From an uncultured Collinsella sp. (lineage in GTDB: Bacteria; Actinomycetota; Coriobacteriia; Coriobacteriales; Coriobacteriaceae): a DNA stretch of 63,624 nt. The stretch covers positions 1 to 63,624 of the forward strand of contig CAUFRO010000007.1 of the NCBI GenBank assembly GCA_959027945.1, in the 5' to 3' direction. How positions within the stretch are numbered: the first letter of the stretch is position 1; every line of letters starts with the position of its first letter. A program made the translations under genes and the position numbers. Of this stretch, positions 34,241 through 42,756 are shown piece after piece. Below the pieces are notes generated by a model. That model had not been told where the DNA came from, made no database searches, and saw only the letters and a list, made by a program, of their open reading frames with translations.

Positions 34241-36601
34241 CTAAGCCAACCCCAGCAATATGCCCGCCGAATGCACGACAAACGCCACGATCCAGGCGAC
34301 CGTCACCTGAAACGCGAATACGGCCACGGCATAGCGCGCGCCCAACTCGCTCTTGACGGCGCCGATGGACGCCACGCAAGGCGGGTACAGCAGCGTAAAG
34401 ACCAAGAACACGTAGGCGGTAAACGGCGAAAACATGGCTGACAGTGCCGCGGGCGACGTTGCGCCCAAAAGCACCGTGAGCGTCGAGATGACGCTCTCCT
34501 TGGCGATAAGTCCGGTGACGAGCGCCGTGGATGCACGCCAGTCGCCAAACCCAAGCGGCGTCAGCGCCGGCGCGATGATGCTGCCGAGGCCCGCAAGCAG
34601 ACTCTGCGACTGATCGGCGACCACATTAAAGCGGATGTCGAACGTCTGAAGGAACCAGATGACCACGGTAGCGGCAAAGATAATGGTAAAGGCCTTGGTA
34701 ATAAAGTCTTTGGCCTTATCCCATGCCAGCATCACCGTCGTCTTGACGCTCGGCAGGCGGTAATTGGGGAGCTCCATGATAAACGGCACCGGGTCGCCCT
34801 TAAATGCCGTGCGGTTGAGCACCAAAGCCGCAATGCAGCCGACCACGATACCGATCAGATAGAGCGAGACCATGGCGGGAACCGTCGCCTGTGGGAAAAA
34901 CGCCCCGCACAGCAGACCGTAGACCGGCAACTTGGCCGAGCAGCTCATGAACGGCGTGAGCATGACCGTCATCTTGCGGTCGTGCTCGGATGGGAGCGTA
35001 CGGGTCGACATGATAGCCGGCACGGTGCAGCCAAAACCGACGAGCATAGGCACGAAGCTACGGCCCGACAGGCCAAAGCGACGCAGCACTTTATCCATGA
35101 CAAAGGCCACGCGCGCCATGTAGCCGGAGTCTTCCAGAATGGAGAGGAACAAGAAGAGCACGACGATAATCGGCAGGAAGGTCAGCACGCTGCCCACACC
35201 CGTAAGCACGCCGTCGACAGCCAGCGAGCGCACCACGTCGTTGGTTCCGAATGCCTTGAGGCCCGCATCGGCCGAGGCGATGATGGCAGCGATACCGTCC
35301 TCCATGAGTCCCTGCAACGCCGCGCCGATCACGCCAAACGTCAGCCAAAAGACGAGGCCCATGATCACCAGAAACGCCGGAATGGCTGTGTAACGACCTG
35401 TCAGGATGCGGTCAATCTTGACGGAGCGCACGTGCTCGCGGCTTTCGTGCGGCTTGACGACGCAACGCCCGCACACGTCGCCGATAAAGCTAAAACGCAT
35501 ATCGGCCAACGCAGATAGGCGGTCGGTGCCGGCCTCGCCCTCCATCTGGGTAATGATGTGTTCGATAGCGTCGAGCTCGTTACGATCCAGGTGAAGCGCT
35601 TCGGTTACCAGTTCATCGCCCTCAACCAACTTGGTCGCCGCAAAGCGCACCGGGATGTGCGCCGTTGCGGCATGGTCCTCGATAAGATTGGCGATGCCGT
35701 GGATGCAGCGGTGCAGCGCGCCGCCGTCCGGGCCGTCGGGCGCGCAAAAGTCCAAGCGGCCAGGGCGCTCGCGGAACCGCGCGACGTGCAAGGCATGATC
35801 CACCAGCTCGCCGATACCCTCGTTGCGGGCAGCGCTAATGGGGACAACGGGCACGCCCATCAGGCTCTCGAGCAAGTTGACGTCTACGGCGCCGCCGTTG
35901 GCGGTCACCTCGTCCATCATGTTGAGCGCGATGACCATGGGGCGGTCGAGCTCCATGAGCTGCAGTGTCAAGTACAGGTTACGCTCGATGTTGGTAGCGT
36001 CAATGATGTCGATGATGGCGTCCGGGCGCTCGTCGAGGATGAACTGACGGCTCACGACCTCTTCGCCTGTGTACGGCGACAGGGAGTAAATGCCAGGCAG
36101 ATCGGTAACGCTCGCCTCGGGATGGTTACGGATGGTGCCATCTTTGCGGTCGACAGTCACGCCGGGAAAGTTACCGACGTGCTGGTTGGAGCCCGTCAGC
36201 TGGTTGAATAACGTGGTCTTGCCGCAGTTTTGGTTGCCGGCGAGGGCAAAGTGCAGCGGCGCGCCCTCGGGCACGGCCGTCTTTGCCGCACGGGGCGAAT
36301 ACGTCCCCTCGCCCAGGGCCGGATGCTCCGTCGTGCCGATTGCGGCGTTAGCGCGCGGACCCGTATCGGTGTCGTGAATACCCACGAGCTCGATGCGAGC
36401 GGCATCGTCCTTACGCAGTGTCAACTCGTAGCCACGCAGGCGGATCTCGAGCGGGTCACCCATGGGGGCGTACTTCATCATGGTGACTTCGGTGCCCGGC
36501 GTTAGGCCCATGTCCAAAATATGCTGTCGGAGTGCCTGGTCGTCCGATGTCACCGATGCGACAACGGCGTCTTTTCCGATCTCGAGCGTATCGAGCTTCA
36601 C
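34241..36601 (-). CDS. feoB: Ferrous iron transporter, fused FeoA-FeoB
   Basis: A 786-residue protein that imports Fe(II). Residues 1-75 form a FeoA-like SH3 domain (ILDMGLTPGTEVTMMKYAPMGDPLEIRLRGYELTLR). A linker leads to the FeoB G domain (G1 GNQNCGKTT at 122-130, G3 DLPGIYSL, G4 NMMD) and a helical spacer, then the membrane part with gate motifs (VGFGCTVPAIM, MSCSAKLPVYGLL). Separate feoA and feoB genes are the usual arrangement, so this is a fusion. Tandem operator-like repeats overlap the promoter region. Single-gene unit. Confidence 0.94.
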   Translation of the reverse strand: MKLDTLEIGKDAVVASVTSDDQALRQHILDMGLTPGTEVTMMKYAPMGDPLEIRLRGYELTLRKDDAARIELVGIHDTDTGPRANAAIGTTEHPALGEGTYSPRAAKTAVPEGAPLHFALAGNQNCGKTTLFNQLTGSNQHVGNFPGVTVDRKDGTIRNHPEASVTDLPGIYSLSPYTGEEVVSRQFILDERPDAIIDIIDATNIERNLYLTLQLMELDRPMVIALNMMDEVTANGGAVDVNLLESLMGVPVVPISAARNEGIGELVDHALHVARFRERPGRLDFCAPDGPDGGALHRCIHGIANLIEDHAATAHIPVRFAATKLVEGDELVTEALHLDRNELDAIEHIITQMEGEAGTDRLSALADMRFSFIGDVCGRCVVKPHESREHVRSVKIDRILTGRYTAIPAFLVIMGLVFWLTFGVIGAALQGLMEDGIAAIIASADAGLKAFGTNDVVRSLAVDGVLTGVGSVLTFLPIIVVLFLFLSILEDSGYMARVAFVMDKVLRRFGLSGRSFVPMLVGFGCTVPAIMSTRTLPSEHDRKMTVMLTPFMSCSAKLPVYGLLCGAFFPQATVPAMVSLYLIGIVVGCIAALVLNRTAFKGDPVPFIMELPNYRLPSVKTTVMLAWDKAKDFITKAFTIIFAATVVIWFLQTFDIRFNVVADQSQSLLAGLGSIIAPALTPLGFGDWRASTALVTGLIAKESVISTLTVLLGATSPAALSAMFSPFTAYVFLVFTLLYPPCVASIGAVKSELGARYAVAVFAFQVTVAWIVAFVVHSAGILLGLA

Positions 36602-36642
36602 GTCCGTGTTCCTCCCCCGACGCCCACAGGGCGTTGCATTTA

Positions 36643-36683
36643 GTTTACCTTGGCTAACCGTTTGCCACGGCTAACCAATTGTA
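36643..36683 (-). promoter_or_regulatory. feoAB promoter with two head-to-tail 17-bp operator-like repeats
   Basis: Read on the minus strand, GGTTAGCCGTGGCAAAC (36676-36660) is followed without a gap by GGTTAGCCAAGGTAAAC (36659-36643). A -10-like TACAAT lies just upstream (36683-36678), so bound repressor would block transcription start. GGTTAGCC recalls DtxR/IdeR iron boxes, but the match is partial; iron control is inferred from the gene. Confidence 0.5.
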
Positions 36684-36759
36684 ACCATGCATGATAGCGC
36701 GAACATGCAACGATGTTCAATCAGCAAATTGGCACAATGGGGGCAGGCAGGAGAGTTCA

Positions 36760-36960
36760 GGGCCATAGTTTCCCGATGAGGCCTCTCGGGGAAACTACAT
36801 CCCAGAATTCCGGCTCGAAACGGGATATGGTTTCCCAAACAGGCCTCTTACGGAAAATGCATCCCGGAATCCTCGCTCGAAACGGGACGCGCTTTCCCAG
36901 TCGAGGCCCTATGGGAAACTGCGTCCCACCTTGAAAGGCAAAACTGGGGCGCAGTTTCCG
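36760..36960. repeat. 62-bp tandem array of hairpin units
   Basis: Three full units (36760-36821, 36822-36883, 36884-36945) and a partial fourth share a 62-bp period. Each unit has a GTTTCCC...GGGAAAC-type hairpin with AGGCC in its loop. The first two are joined by GGCTCGAAAC or CGCTCGAAAC; the third is diverged there. Unit sequences differ at many positions while the stem is largely kept. Confidence 0.75.
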
Positions 36961-36978
36961 GGCGGGGCATCAAAAACG

Positions 36979-37047
36979 AAGTTGCGGTGGAATAGTTCCT
37001 GGATGGGCTAGTTGATGCCCCAGATCGGAGCTATTTCACCGCAAGTT
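36979..37047. repeat. Inverted repeat (family R3), copy 2
   Basis: The left arm (36980-37001) is identical to that of copy 1 over 22 bases, while the right arm has drifted and pairs imperfectly. An inner GGGC/GCCC pair occupies the loop. It lies 27 bp after the esterase stop on the minus strand, matching the position of copy 1 after the MFS stop. Confidence 0.7.
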
Positions 37048-37073
37048 ATTGAAGGGCTGGGATGCCCGTCCTC

Positions 37074-37973
37074 TTACAGATGGCGCTCGAGGAAGCGGAA
37101 GGCCAGGCGGATCCAGGGACGGACAGCCACCTGCTTGTCCTCGTTGTCGACCGCGGTGTTGGCGTTGCCGAGCGAAAGGCCGTGGCCGCCCTGGTCAAAG
37201 ACGTGCATCTCGCATGCAACGCCCTCCTCGGCCATGCGCTGCGCAAACGGGTAGACCTGCGCGATCGGCGCCGTCTTGTCGTCGGACACGCCCCACACAA
37301 AGGTCGGCGGCATCTGACGCGAAACATGCGTGGTGGGGCAGATATCGGCCAAATGCTCGTCAGTTGCCTCGCCACCCGTCACCATCGACAGGTAGTCGTT
37401 AAGCAAATCGCGCCCCGTCTTGCCGCCCGTCTTGGGCACGCGCAAGTCAATGCGCGGATCGCGCGTCTGCATGTCGCGCACATAGGCAAAGTCGAGCAAT
37501 GGATAGCCCAGTACCACGGCATCGGGACGAATGTCGTCCGCGCGCGCCCCTGCCAGGCCCGCGAAGGGACCAGTCTTCCATTGCGTTGCCAGCGAGGCAC
37601 AGATCATGCCGCCCGCCGAGAATCCCACGACGCACACGCGCTTAGGATCGACATGCCACTCGTCGGCGTTGGCGCGCACCGTGGCGACCATCTTGGCAAG
37701 ATCTGCCTGGGGGTGCGGAAAGCTCACGTCACCCGTAGAACTCGTGACATAGTTGAGCACAAAGGCCTGGTAGCCGCGATCCAAAAATGCAAACGCCACC
37801 GGGTCCTGCTCGTGCGGAGCGATATGCGTAAACCCGCCTCCGCCGCAGATGATCACCGCGGGGCGGCGGCCATTCGGTTTATCGGGCAACGGCTCGGCAC
37901 CCAAATACGTAAACGTCGCCGGATAATCCTCGGTCGGCTCCTCGCCCCACAGCGCATGGTTCTCGACAATCAT
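37074..37973 (-). CDS. Alpha/beta hydrolase (esterase/lipase, BD-FAE-like)
   Basis: A 299-residue cytoplasmic alpha/beta-hydrolase. The oxyanion-hole region IICGGGGFTHIAPHE and the nucleophile elbow VGFSAGGM are present; the acid falls near VWGVSDDKTAP and the His in FDQGGHGLS. The pattern fits acetyl-xylan or feruloyl-type esterases of gut bacteria, which remove acyl groups from plant oligosaccharides, but the substrate is not determined. ATG 37973 follows AAGGGAG; the open frame extends 69 codons upstream without homology. Confidence 0.85.
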   Translation of the reverse strand: MIVENHALWGEEPTEDYPATFTYLGAEPLPDKPNGRRPAVIICGGGGFTHIAPHEQDPVAFAFLDRGYQAFVLNYVTSSTGDVSFPHPQADLAKMVATVRANADEWHVDPKRVCVVGFSAGGMICASLATQWKTGPFAGLAGARADDIRPDAVVLGYPLLDFAYVRDMQTRDPRIDLRVPKTGGKTGRDLLNDYLSMVTGGEATDEHLADICPTTHVSRQMPPTFVWGVSDDKTAPIAQVYPFAQRMAEEGVACEMHVFDQGGHGLSLGNANTAVDNEDKQVAVRPWIRLAFRFLERHL

Positions 37974-38158
37974 ATGTGCTCCCTTCGCGCAAATTATGCG
38001 CCCTTGTTTTTCGCCTTCAAGCGTACCCCACTTGAACCCGTGGCGCAGAAACACACCAGCAATAAGTTTCCCTTCAACTGATATATCACATAATCCCAGC
38101 TCAGAGGTATCGCTGAGCAGCGTAGAATAGGGGCGTTGACCAAGCCGCGAAACACATA

Positions 38159-38170
38159 TGAAACGTTTCC
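38159..38170. promoter_or_regulatory. Possible LacI/CcpA-type operator before the PTS EIIA gene
   Basis: TGAAACGTTTCC contains the perfect palindrome GAAACGTTTC, a form common in LacI-family operators. It lies about 50 bp upstream of the EIIA start and just after a TTGACC (38136-38141). Confidence 0.4.
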
Positions 38171-38216
38171 GGCAAACCAAACGCGCGATATGCGCCTATT
38201 TAAGTTGGAGGCAACT

Positions 38217-38780
38217 ATGGGTCTGCTCGATTCGCTTAAGTCCACCTTCACCTCGACCGGCGAGGCGTCCGTTCCGCCCGCAGCAAGCTTCGCCACCCGC
38301 GAAGGCGTCATCTATGCCCCCGTCAACGGCGTGCTCGTCAACCTGGACGAGGTTCCCGACGAGACGATCGCCTCGGGCATGCTTGGCCAGGGCTATGGCA
38401 TCGAGCCCATTACCGGCACCATCTATGCGCCCGCCAACGGCCGCATCGGCGCCACCACTGTCACCAACCACTCCATTGGCATGATCACCGAGGACGGTCT
38501 TCGCGTGTTCATCCATGTTGGCCTGGGCACCGTGGAAATGAACGGCAAGGGTTTTGCCCGCTTTGTCGAGATGGGCGATGTGGTCAAGGCAGGCCAGCCG
38601 CTCATCAGCTTCGACCGCGAGGCCATTAAGGCCGCTGGTCACGAGGACATCGTGACCGTCATCGTCTCCGAGCTTGATCGTCTTAAGAGCATCGACCATG
38701 TCGGCGAGTCTGGAACGCTTATCGGCGGCAACCCGCTCGTCAAGCTTGGCGACCCGCTGCTGGTTGCCAAGACCAAGTAG
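38217..38780 (+). CDS. PTS glucose-type EIIA domain protein (stand-alone)
   Basis: A 187-residue soluble phosphocarrier of the glucose PTS family that receives phosphate from HPr and passes it to EIIB. The barrel motifs EGVIYAPVNGVLVNLDEVPD, GQGYGIEPITGTIYAPANG, NHSIGM (His85) and VFIHVGLGTVEMNGKGF with active His100 are intact. ATG 38217 follows TTGGAGG. No permease is adjacent; in this window the EIIBC at 57.6 kb lacks an EIIA domain, so this could be its partner (inference). A terminator follows at 38818. Confidence 0.92.
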   Translation: MGLLDSLKSTFTSTGEASVPPAASFATREGVIYAPVNGVLVNLDEVPDETIASGMLGQGYGIEPITGTIYAPANGRIGATTVTNHSIGMITEDGLRVFIHVGLGTVEMNGKGFARFVEMGDVVKAGQPLISFDREAIKAAGHEDIVTVIVSELDRLKSIDHVGESGTLIGGNPLVKLGDPLLVAKTK

Positions 38781-38817
38781 CCAGGCCCCACGCCACACAG
38801 CCAAAAGGCACCTCGTC

Positions 38818-38851
38818 AAGCGCCCACGACCATTTGGCCGCGGGCGCTTTT
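38818..38851 (+). terminator. Rho-independent terminator after the EIIA gene
   Basis: Stem AAGCGCCC/GGGCGCTT followed by TTTCGTTT. Confidence 0.7.
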
Positions 38852-38961
38852 CGTTTGAAAAACCATCCCGCCAATGCCTTATCTGTATAGCCCAAATGAG
38901 CCGAGCTGCTAGAATATTGAACTGTATGGATAACTATCATTCAACCGTTATGGGAGGATAC

Positions 38962-40365
38962 GTGAACCGCACCAAAATCGCGCAGCTCTATGCCGATGCC
39001 GAGCCGCTCGGCGGCCAGACCGTCACCGTCGCCGGCTGGGTCAAGTCCGTCCGCGACATGAAGAACTTTGGCTTCGTTACGCTCAACGACGGCAGCTGCT
39101 TCCGCGACCTGCAGGTCGTCATGAACCGCGAGGCACTCGACAACTACGACGAGATCGCCCATCAAAACGTCTCGGCCGCACTCATTTGCACCGGCACCGT
39201 CAAGCTGACCCCCGATGCGCCCCAGCCTTTCGAGCTTTCTGCCACCTCCATCGAGGTCGAGGGCGTCAGCGCCCCGGATTACCCGCTGCAGAAGAAGCGC
39301 GCAACCGTCGAGTTCCTGCGCACCCAGCAGCACCTGCGCCCGCGCACCAACCTGTTCCGCGCCGTGTTCCGCATCCGCTCTGTCGCGGCTGCCGCCATCC
39401 ACCGCTTCTTCCAGGAGCAGGGCTTTGTCTACGTCAACACCCCCATCATCACCACGAGTGACTGCGAGGGCGCCGGCGAGATGTTCCGCGTGACCACGCT
39501 CGACCCCAAAAATCCGCCCCTCACCGAGTCCGGCGAGGTCGACTGGAGCCAGGACTTCTTTGGCAAGCATGCGAGCCTCACCGTGTCCGGCCAGCTCAAT
39601 GCCGAGAACTTTGCCATGGCCTTTGGCGACGTATACACCTTTGGTCCCACCTTCCGTGCCGAGAACTCCAACACCACGCGCCACGCCGCCGAGTTTTGGA
39701 TGATCGAGCCCGAGATGGCCTTTGCCGACCTTAACGACTACATGGATAACGCCGAGGCCATGCTCAAGTACGTCCTTAAGGACGTTATGGCCACCTGCCC
39801 CGACGAGCTCAATATGCTCAACAAGTTTGTGGACAAGGGTCTGCTCGAGCGCCTGGACCATGTCGCCAACTCCGACTTTGCCCGCGTTACCTACACCGAG
39901 GCCGTCGAGATCCTGGAGCAGGCAGTCGCTGCTGGCCACCAGTTTGATTACCCCGTCAGCTGGGGCATCGACCTGCAGACCGAGCACGAGCGTTTCCTGA
40001 CGGAGGAGCACTTTAAGCGCCCGACCTTCGTGACCGACTACCCGGCCGAGATCAAGGCGTTCTACATGCGCATGAACGAGGACGGCAAGACCGTCGCCGC
40101 CGCCGACTGCCTGGTTCCCGGTATCGGCGAGATTATCGGCGGCTCCCAGCGCGAGGAGCGCCTGGATCTGCTCGAGGCCCGCATCAAGGACCTGGGCATG
40201 AATCCCGAGCAGTACAAGTACTACCTTGACCTGCGCCGCTACGGTTCCTGCAAGCACGCCGGCTACGGTCTGGGCTTCGAGCGCTTGGTCATGTATCTGA
40301 CCGGCGTGGGCAACATCCGCGACGTCCTGCCGCACCCGCGCACCGTGGGCAACGCCGACTTCTAA
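38962..40365 (+). CDS. asnS: Asparagine--tRNA ligase
   Basis: A 467-residue class IIb synthetase. An N-terminal OB-fold anticodon domain (about 15-110, VAGWVKSVRDMKNFGFVTLNDGS) precedes the catalytic domain with motif 2 (FRAENSNTTRHAAEFWMIEPE) and motif 3 (GYGLGFERLVMYLTG). GTG 38962 is chosen because GGGAGG lies four bases upstream; an in-frame ATG at 38950 overlaps that site. The gene stands alone between the EIIA terminator and its own terminator. Confidence 0.95.
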   Translation: MNRTKIAQLYADAEPLGGQTVTVAGWVKSVRDMKNFGFVTLNDGSCFRDLQVVMNREALDNYDEIAHQNVSAALICTGTVKLTPDAPQPFELSATSIEVEGVSAPDYPLQKKRATVEFLRTQQHLRPRTNLFRAVFRIRSVAAAAIHRFFQEQGFVYVNTPIITTSDCEGAGEMFRVTTLDPKNPPLTESGEVDWSQDFFGKHASLTVSGQLNAENFAMAFGDVYTFGPTFRAENSNTTRHAAEFWMIEPEMAFADLNDYMDNAEAMLKYVLKDVMATCPDELNMLNKFVDKGLLERLDHVANSDFARVTYTEAVEILEQAVAAGHQFDYPVSWGIDLQTEHERFLTEEHFKRPTFVTDYPAEIKAFYMRMNEDGKTVAAADCLVPGIGEIIGGSQREERLDLLEARIKDLGMNPEQYKYYLDLRRYGSCKHAGYGLGFERLVMYLTGVGNIRDVLPHPRTVGNADF

Positions 40366-40413
40366 TCGTCGGACGCTAGCTCGCGTCGCCACACGCCAAC
40401 GCTCATCGCACAA

Positions 40414-40448
40414 GCGTCTCTCGACATCGGTCGAGAGACGCTTTTTTT
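40414..40448 (+). terminator. Rho-independent terminator after asnS
   Basis: Perfect 12-bp stem GCGTCTCTCGAC/GTCGAGAGACGC with loop ATCG and seven Ts. Confidence 0.9.
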
Positions 40449-40624
40449 CAACAGCATCCGTCAAGCTTTTGGCAAGTTTTTGGTCAGTTGAGTAGGGCTG
40501 TTGAAAACTCAACCCGCCGTTTGCCGACGACTACCGACCGCCCAGAGCGCCCTGCGCCCCTGGGAAAGCCCCGCGTCCTAGGCTCCATACCGTCGCCACC
40601 CAAAACGGAAAGGACGTGGGCACG

Positions 40625-41413
40625 ATGACCGAAGCCGCTGTTGAAACCTACGACACCACGACGAGAGGCGCCGCCTCGATGGCAGCCTATCGCGCCGTTC
40701 GCATCCTGCAGCTCTTGAGCGAAAACACCGGCGAAGACAAGGCCATACTTTCCGATGAGCTGATCCGGCGCCTCTCCCATCCCGACGACCCCGCCCGCAT
40801 GCCCATCTCGGCGGCGCGGCGCAGCATCTACACCGCCATCTCCGCGCTTCGCCATGCCGGATACGAAATTGAGTACAAACGCGGCGTGGGCTACAAACTT
40901 CTTACCCGCCCGCTCACCGATGAAGAGATCATCCGGCTCCACGGTATGGTCATGCGCAACCGCTCCACGCCTATCGCTATCCGCAAGAGCATGGCGCAGC
41001 ACTTAGTTGCCATGGCGAGCGCCGACGTTCGCGGCTACCTCGATACACCCGAACCCGCTCCAAGCGCAGGCAGCAAGGCTACCAAGGCAACACGCACGCC
41101 CATCAAGCGCATCGACACGTGCGAGCTCGTCGAGCAGGCCATCGACCACGGAACCACGGTGAGTTTTGATATTTCGAGCGTCACGACGCATGGCGAAACC
41201 GAAGCAGCACGGATGACACTCCGTCCCTTTGCCATCAAGCAACGAGACGGTATCTCGTATTTGCTGGGAACGGTCTATGACGCCCGAGGCGCCGATGACA
41301 CGTTGCGTACCGTAGAGATTGGCCGAATGAGAAACGTCACCACACGTCTCCTCGACGGCAAGAAGCTCTTCGCCGCCCTCGACGAGGAGGAGGACGCCTC
41401 CTCCGCCGCATAA
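40625..41413 (+). CDS. WYL-domain-type transcriptional regulator
   Basis: A 262-residue protein. Residues 15-105 look like a winged-helix DNA-binding domain (ISAARRSIYTAISALRHAGYEIEYKRGVGYKLLTRPLT). The C-terminal part (about 155-250) matches a WYL-type ligand domain (MTLRPFAIKQRDGISYLLGTVYDARG...RTVEIGRMRNV). WYL proteins sense ligands or nucleic acid and often regulate stress or defence genes; the target is unknown here. ATG 40625 is preferred ten bases after AAAGGA; GTG 40616 is too close to it. The next gene downstream is an ABC transporter 160 bp away. Confidence 0.72.
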   Translation: MTEAAVETYDTTTRGAASMAAYRAVRILQLLSENTGEDKAILSDELIRRLSHPDDPARMPISAARRSIYTAISALRHAGYEIEYKRGVGYKLLTRPLTDEEIIRLHGMVMRNRSTPIAIRKSMAQHLVAMASADVRGYLDTPEPAPSAGSKATKATRTPIKRIDTCELVEQAIDHGTTVSFDISSVTTHGETEAARMTLRPFAIKQRDGISYLLGTVYDARGADDTLRTVEIGRMRNVTTRLLDGKKLFAALDEEEDASSAA

Positions 41414-41481
41414 GACCCTCCGCCGCCCATTCGACTACCCGTACCGCCCATCCGATTCTGTATTAAAAACCCGCCAGGCTG

Positions 41482-41512
41482 TTGTAAAAATGGACATCAG
41501 CGCTACTATAGT
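41482..41512 (+). promoter_or_regulatory. Probable promoter of the ABC transporter operon
   Basis: TTGTAA (41482-41487), a 16-bp spacer and TACTAT (41504-41509), about 65 bp before the binding-protein start. A small hairpin TGCACT/AGTGCA lies in the leader; no T-box or riboswitch signature was recognised. Confidence 0.45.
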
Positions 41513-41572
41513 TCCACTTGCACTTTGTCCCAGTGCAGTGTTTCCAGCCATTTTTATACTGGGGGTAATGAT

Positions 41573-42553
41573 ATGAAGGACATCACCATCAGCCGCAGGA
41601 GCCTTCTGGTCTCCGCCGGCCTGCTCGCGCTCGCCCCGCTCGCCGGATGCGGCGGCAACTCTGGTTCCGGCTCTGCTGCCGCCGGTTCCGACTACACCAT
41701 CGGCGTTCTGCAGCTCACCGAGCACTCCGCACTCGATGCCGCCAACGACGGCTTTGTCAAGGCCATCAAGGAGAGCGGCCTTAAGGTCAAGATCGACCAG
41801 AAGAACGCCCAGAACGACCAGTCCACGTGTAAGTCCATTGCCGACAAGTTTGTGGGCGACAACGTCAACCTGATTTATGCCATCGCCACACCCGCCGCAC
41901 AGGCTGCCGCCGGCGCCACGGCCGATATCCCCATCGTGGGCTGTGCCATCACCGACTACGCCGCCTCCGGCCTGGTCCAGGACAACGACAAGCCCGGCAC
42001 CAACGTCACGGGCGCTTCCGACCTCACCCCGGTCGCCGAGCAGCTCGAGATGATGCAGAAGGTCCTGCCCGACGTTAAAAAGGTCGGCCTGCTCTACTGC
42101 ACCGCCGAGTCCAACTCCGACGTCCAGATCAAGGCCGCCAAGAAGGAGCTCGACAAGCTGGGCCTCGAGTACACTGACTTCACCGTCTCGAGCTCCAATG
42201 AGATTCAGTCCGTCGTCGAGTCTGCCGTGGGCAAGGTCGACGCGCTGTACTCCCCCACCGACAACACCATCGCCGCGGGTGCCTCGCAGGTCGGCCAGAT
42301 CTGCAAGGAAAACAAGCTTCCCTTCGTGACTGGCGAGGAGGGTATGTGCATGGCCGGCGGCCTGTTCACCCTCTCCATCAATTACGAGGACCTGGGCTAC
42401 GCCGCGGGCGAGATGGCCGTTAAGATCCTGAAGGGCGAGGCCAAGCCCGAAGACATGCCGATCAAGCACCTCTCGAGCAAGGACCTGGTCGTCGTCAAGA
42501 ACGACGAGATGGCCGAGGCCCTGGGCATCGACCTTTCCGCTCTGGACGCGTAA
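41573..42553 (+). CDS. ABC transporter substrate-binding lipoprotein (TrpX-like)
   Basis: A 326-residue lipoprotein with an N-terminal signal (RRSLLVSAGLLALAPLAGC, lipobox LAGC) and a two-lobed periplasmic-binding fold (YTIGVLQLTEHSALDAANDGFVKAI...VNLIYAIATPAAQAA...VKKVGLLYC). The family (DUF534/TrpX) binds aromatic amino acids or related small solutes and works with the downstream permease and ATPase. A Gly/Ser/Ala-rich linker follows the Cys. The RR in the signal may be Tat-like. A stem-loop after the gene probably raises its transcript level over the permease. Confidence 0.9.
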   Translation: MKDITISRRSLLVSAGLLALAPLAGCGGNSGSGSAAAGSDYTIGVLQLTEHSALDAANDGFVKAIKESGLKVKIDQKNAQNDQSTCKSIADKFVGDNVNLIYAIATPAAQAAAGATADIPIVGCAITDYAASGLVQDNDKPGTNVTGASDLTPVAEQLEMMQKVLPDVKKVGLLYCTAESNSDVQIKAAKKELDKLGLEYTDFTVSSSNEIQSVVESAVGKVDALYSPTDNTIAAGASQVGQICKENKLPFVTGEEGMCMAGGLFTLSINYEDLGYAAGEMAVKILKGEAKPEDMPIKHLSSKDLVVVKNDEMAEALGIDLSALDA

Positions 42554-42623
42554 TGCCATACGCGGCATGCGTCTAGAGCCCGTGCTCGCGCTTTAGCCGC
42601 GTTATTCAATATCTGAGCCACAG

Positions 42624-42653
42624 GGGCGGGCGCTGTAGACCGGCGTCCGCCCT
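42624..42653 (+). terminator. Partial terminator between binding protein and permease genes
   Basis: Stem GGGCGGGCGC/GCGTCCGCCC followed by TGCTTGTTT. A weak T-run suggests attenuation or 3'-end stabilisation rather than a full stop. Confidence 0.55.
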
Positions 42654-42756
42654 GCTTGTTTCAGGTAAAACAAAACGTCTGTCCGCAGCTCTTCTATGCA
42701 TTGTTACCGCTATTATGGAAAATCACGTGTCCACCCTATCCTAGGAGGTATGAAGC

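Larger units (their letters stand above)
36602..37073. other. Intergenic region between feoAB and the esterase gene
   Basis: No gene is supported. It holds the feoAB operators and -10 (36643-36683), a 62-bp tandem hairpin array (36760-36960) and repeat R3 copy 2 (36979-37047). Confidence 0.7.

Noticed and set aside
36760..36960. Possible CRISPR array
   Set aside because: The 62-bp units are tandem without unique spacers, and no cas gene is nearby.
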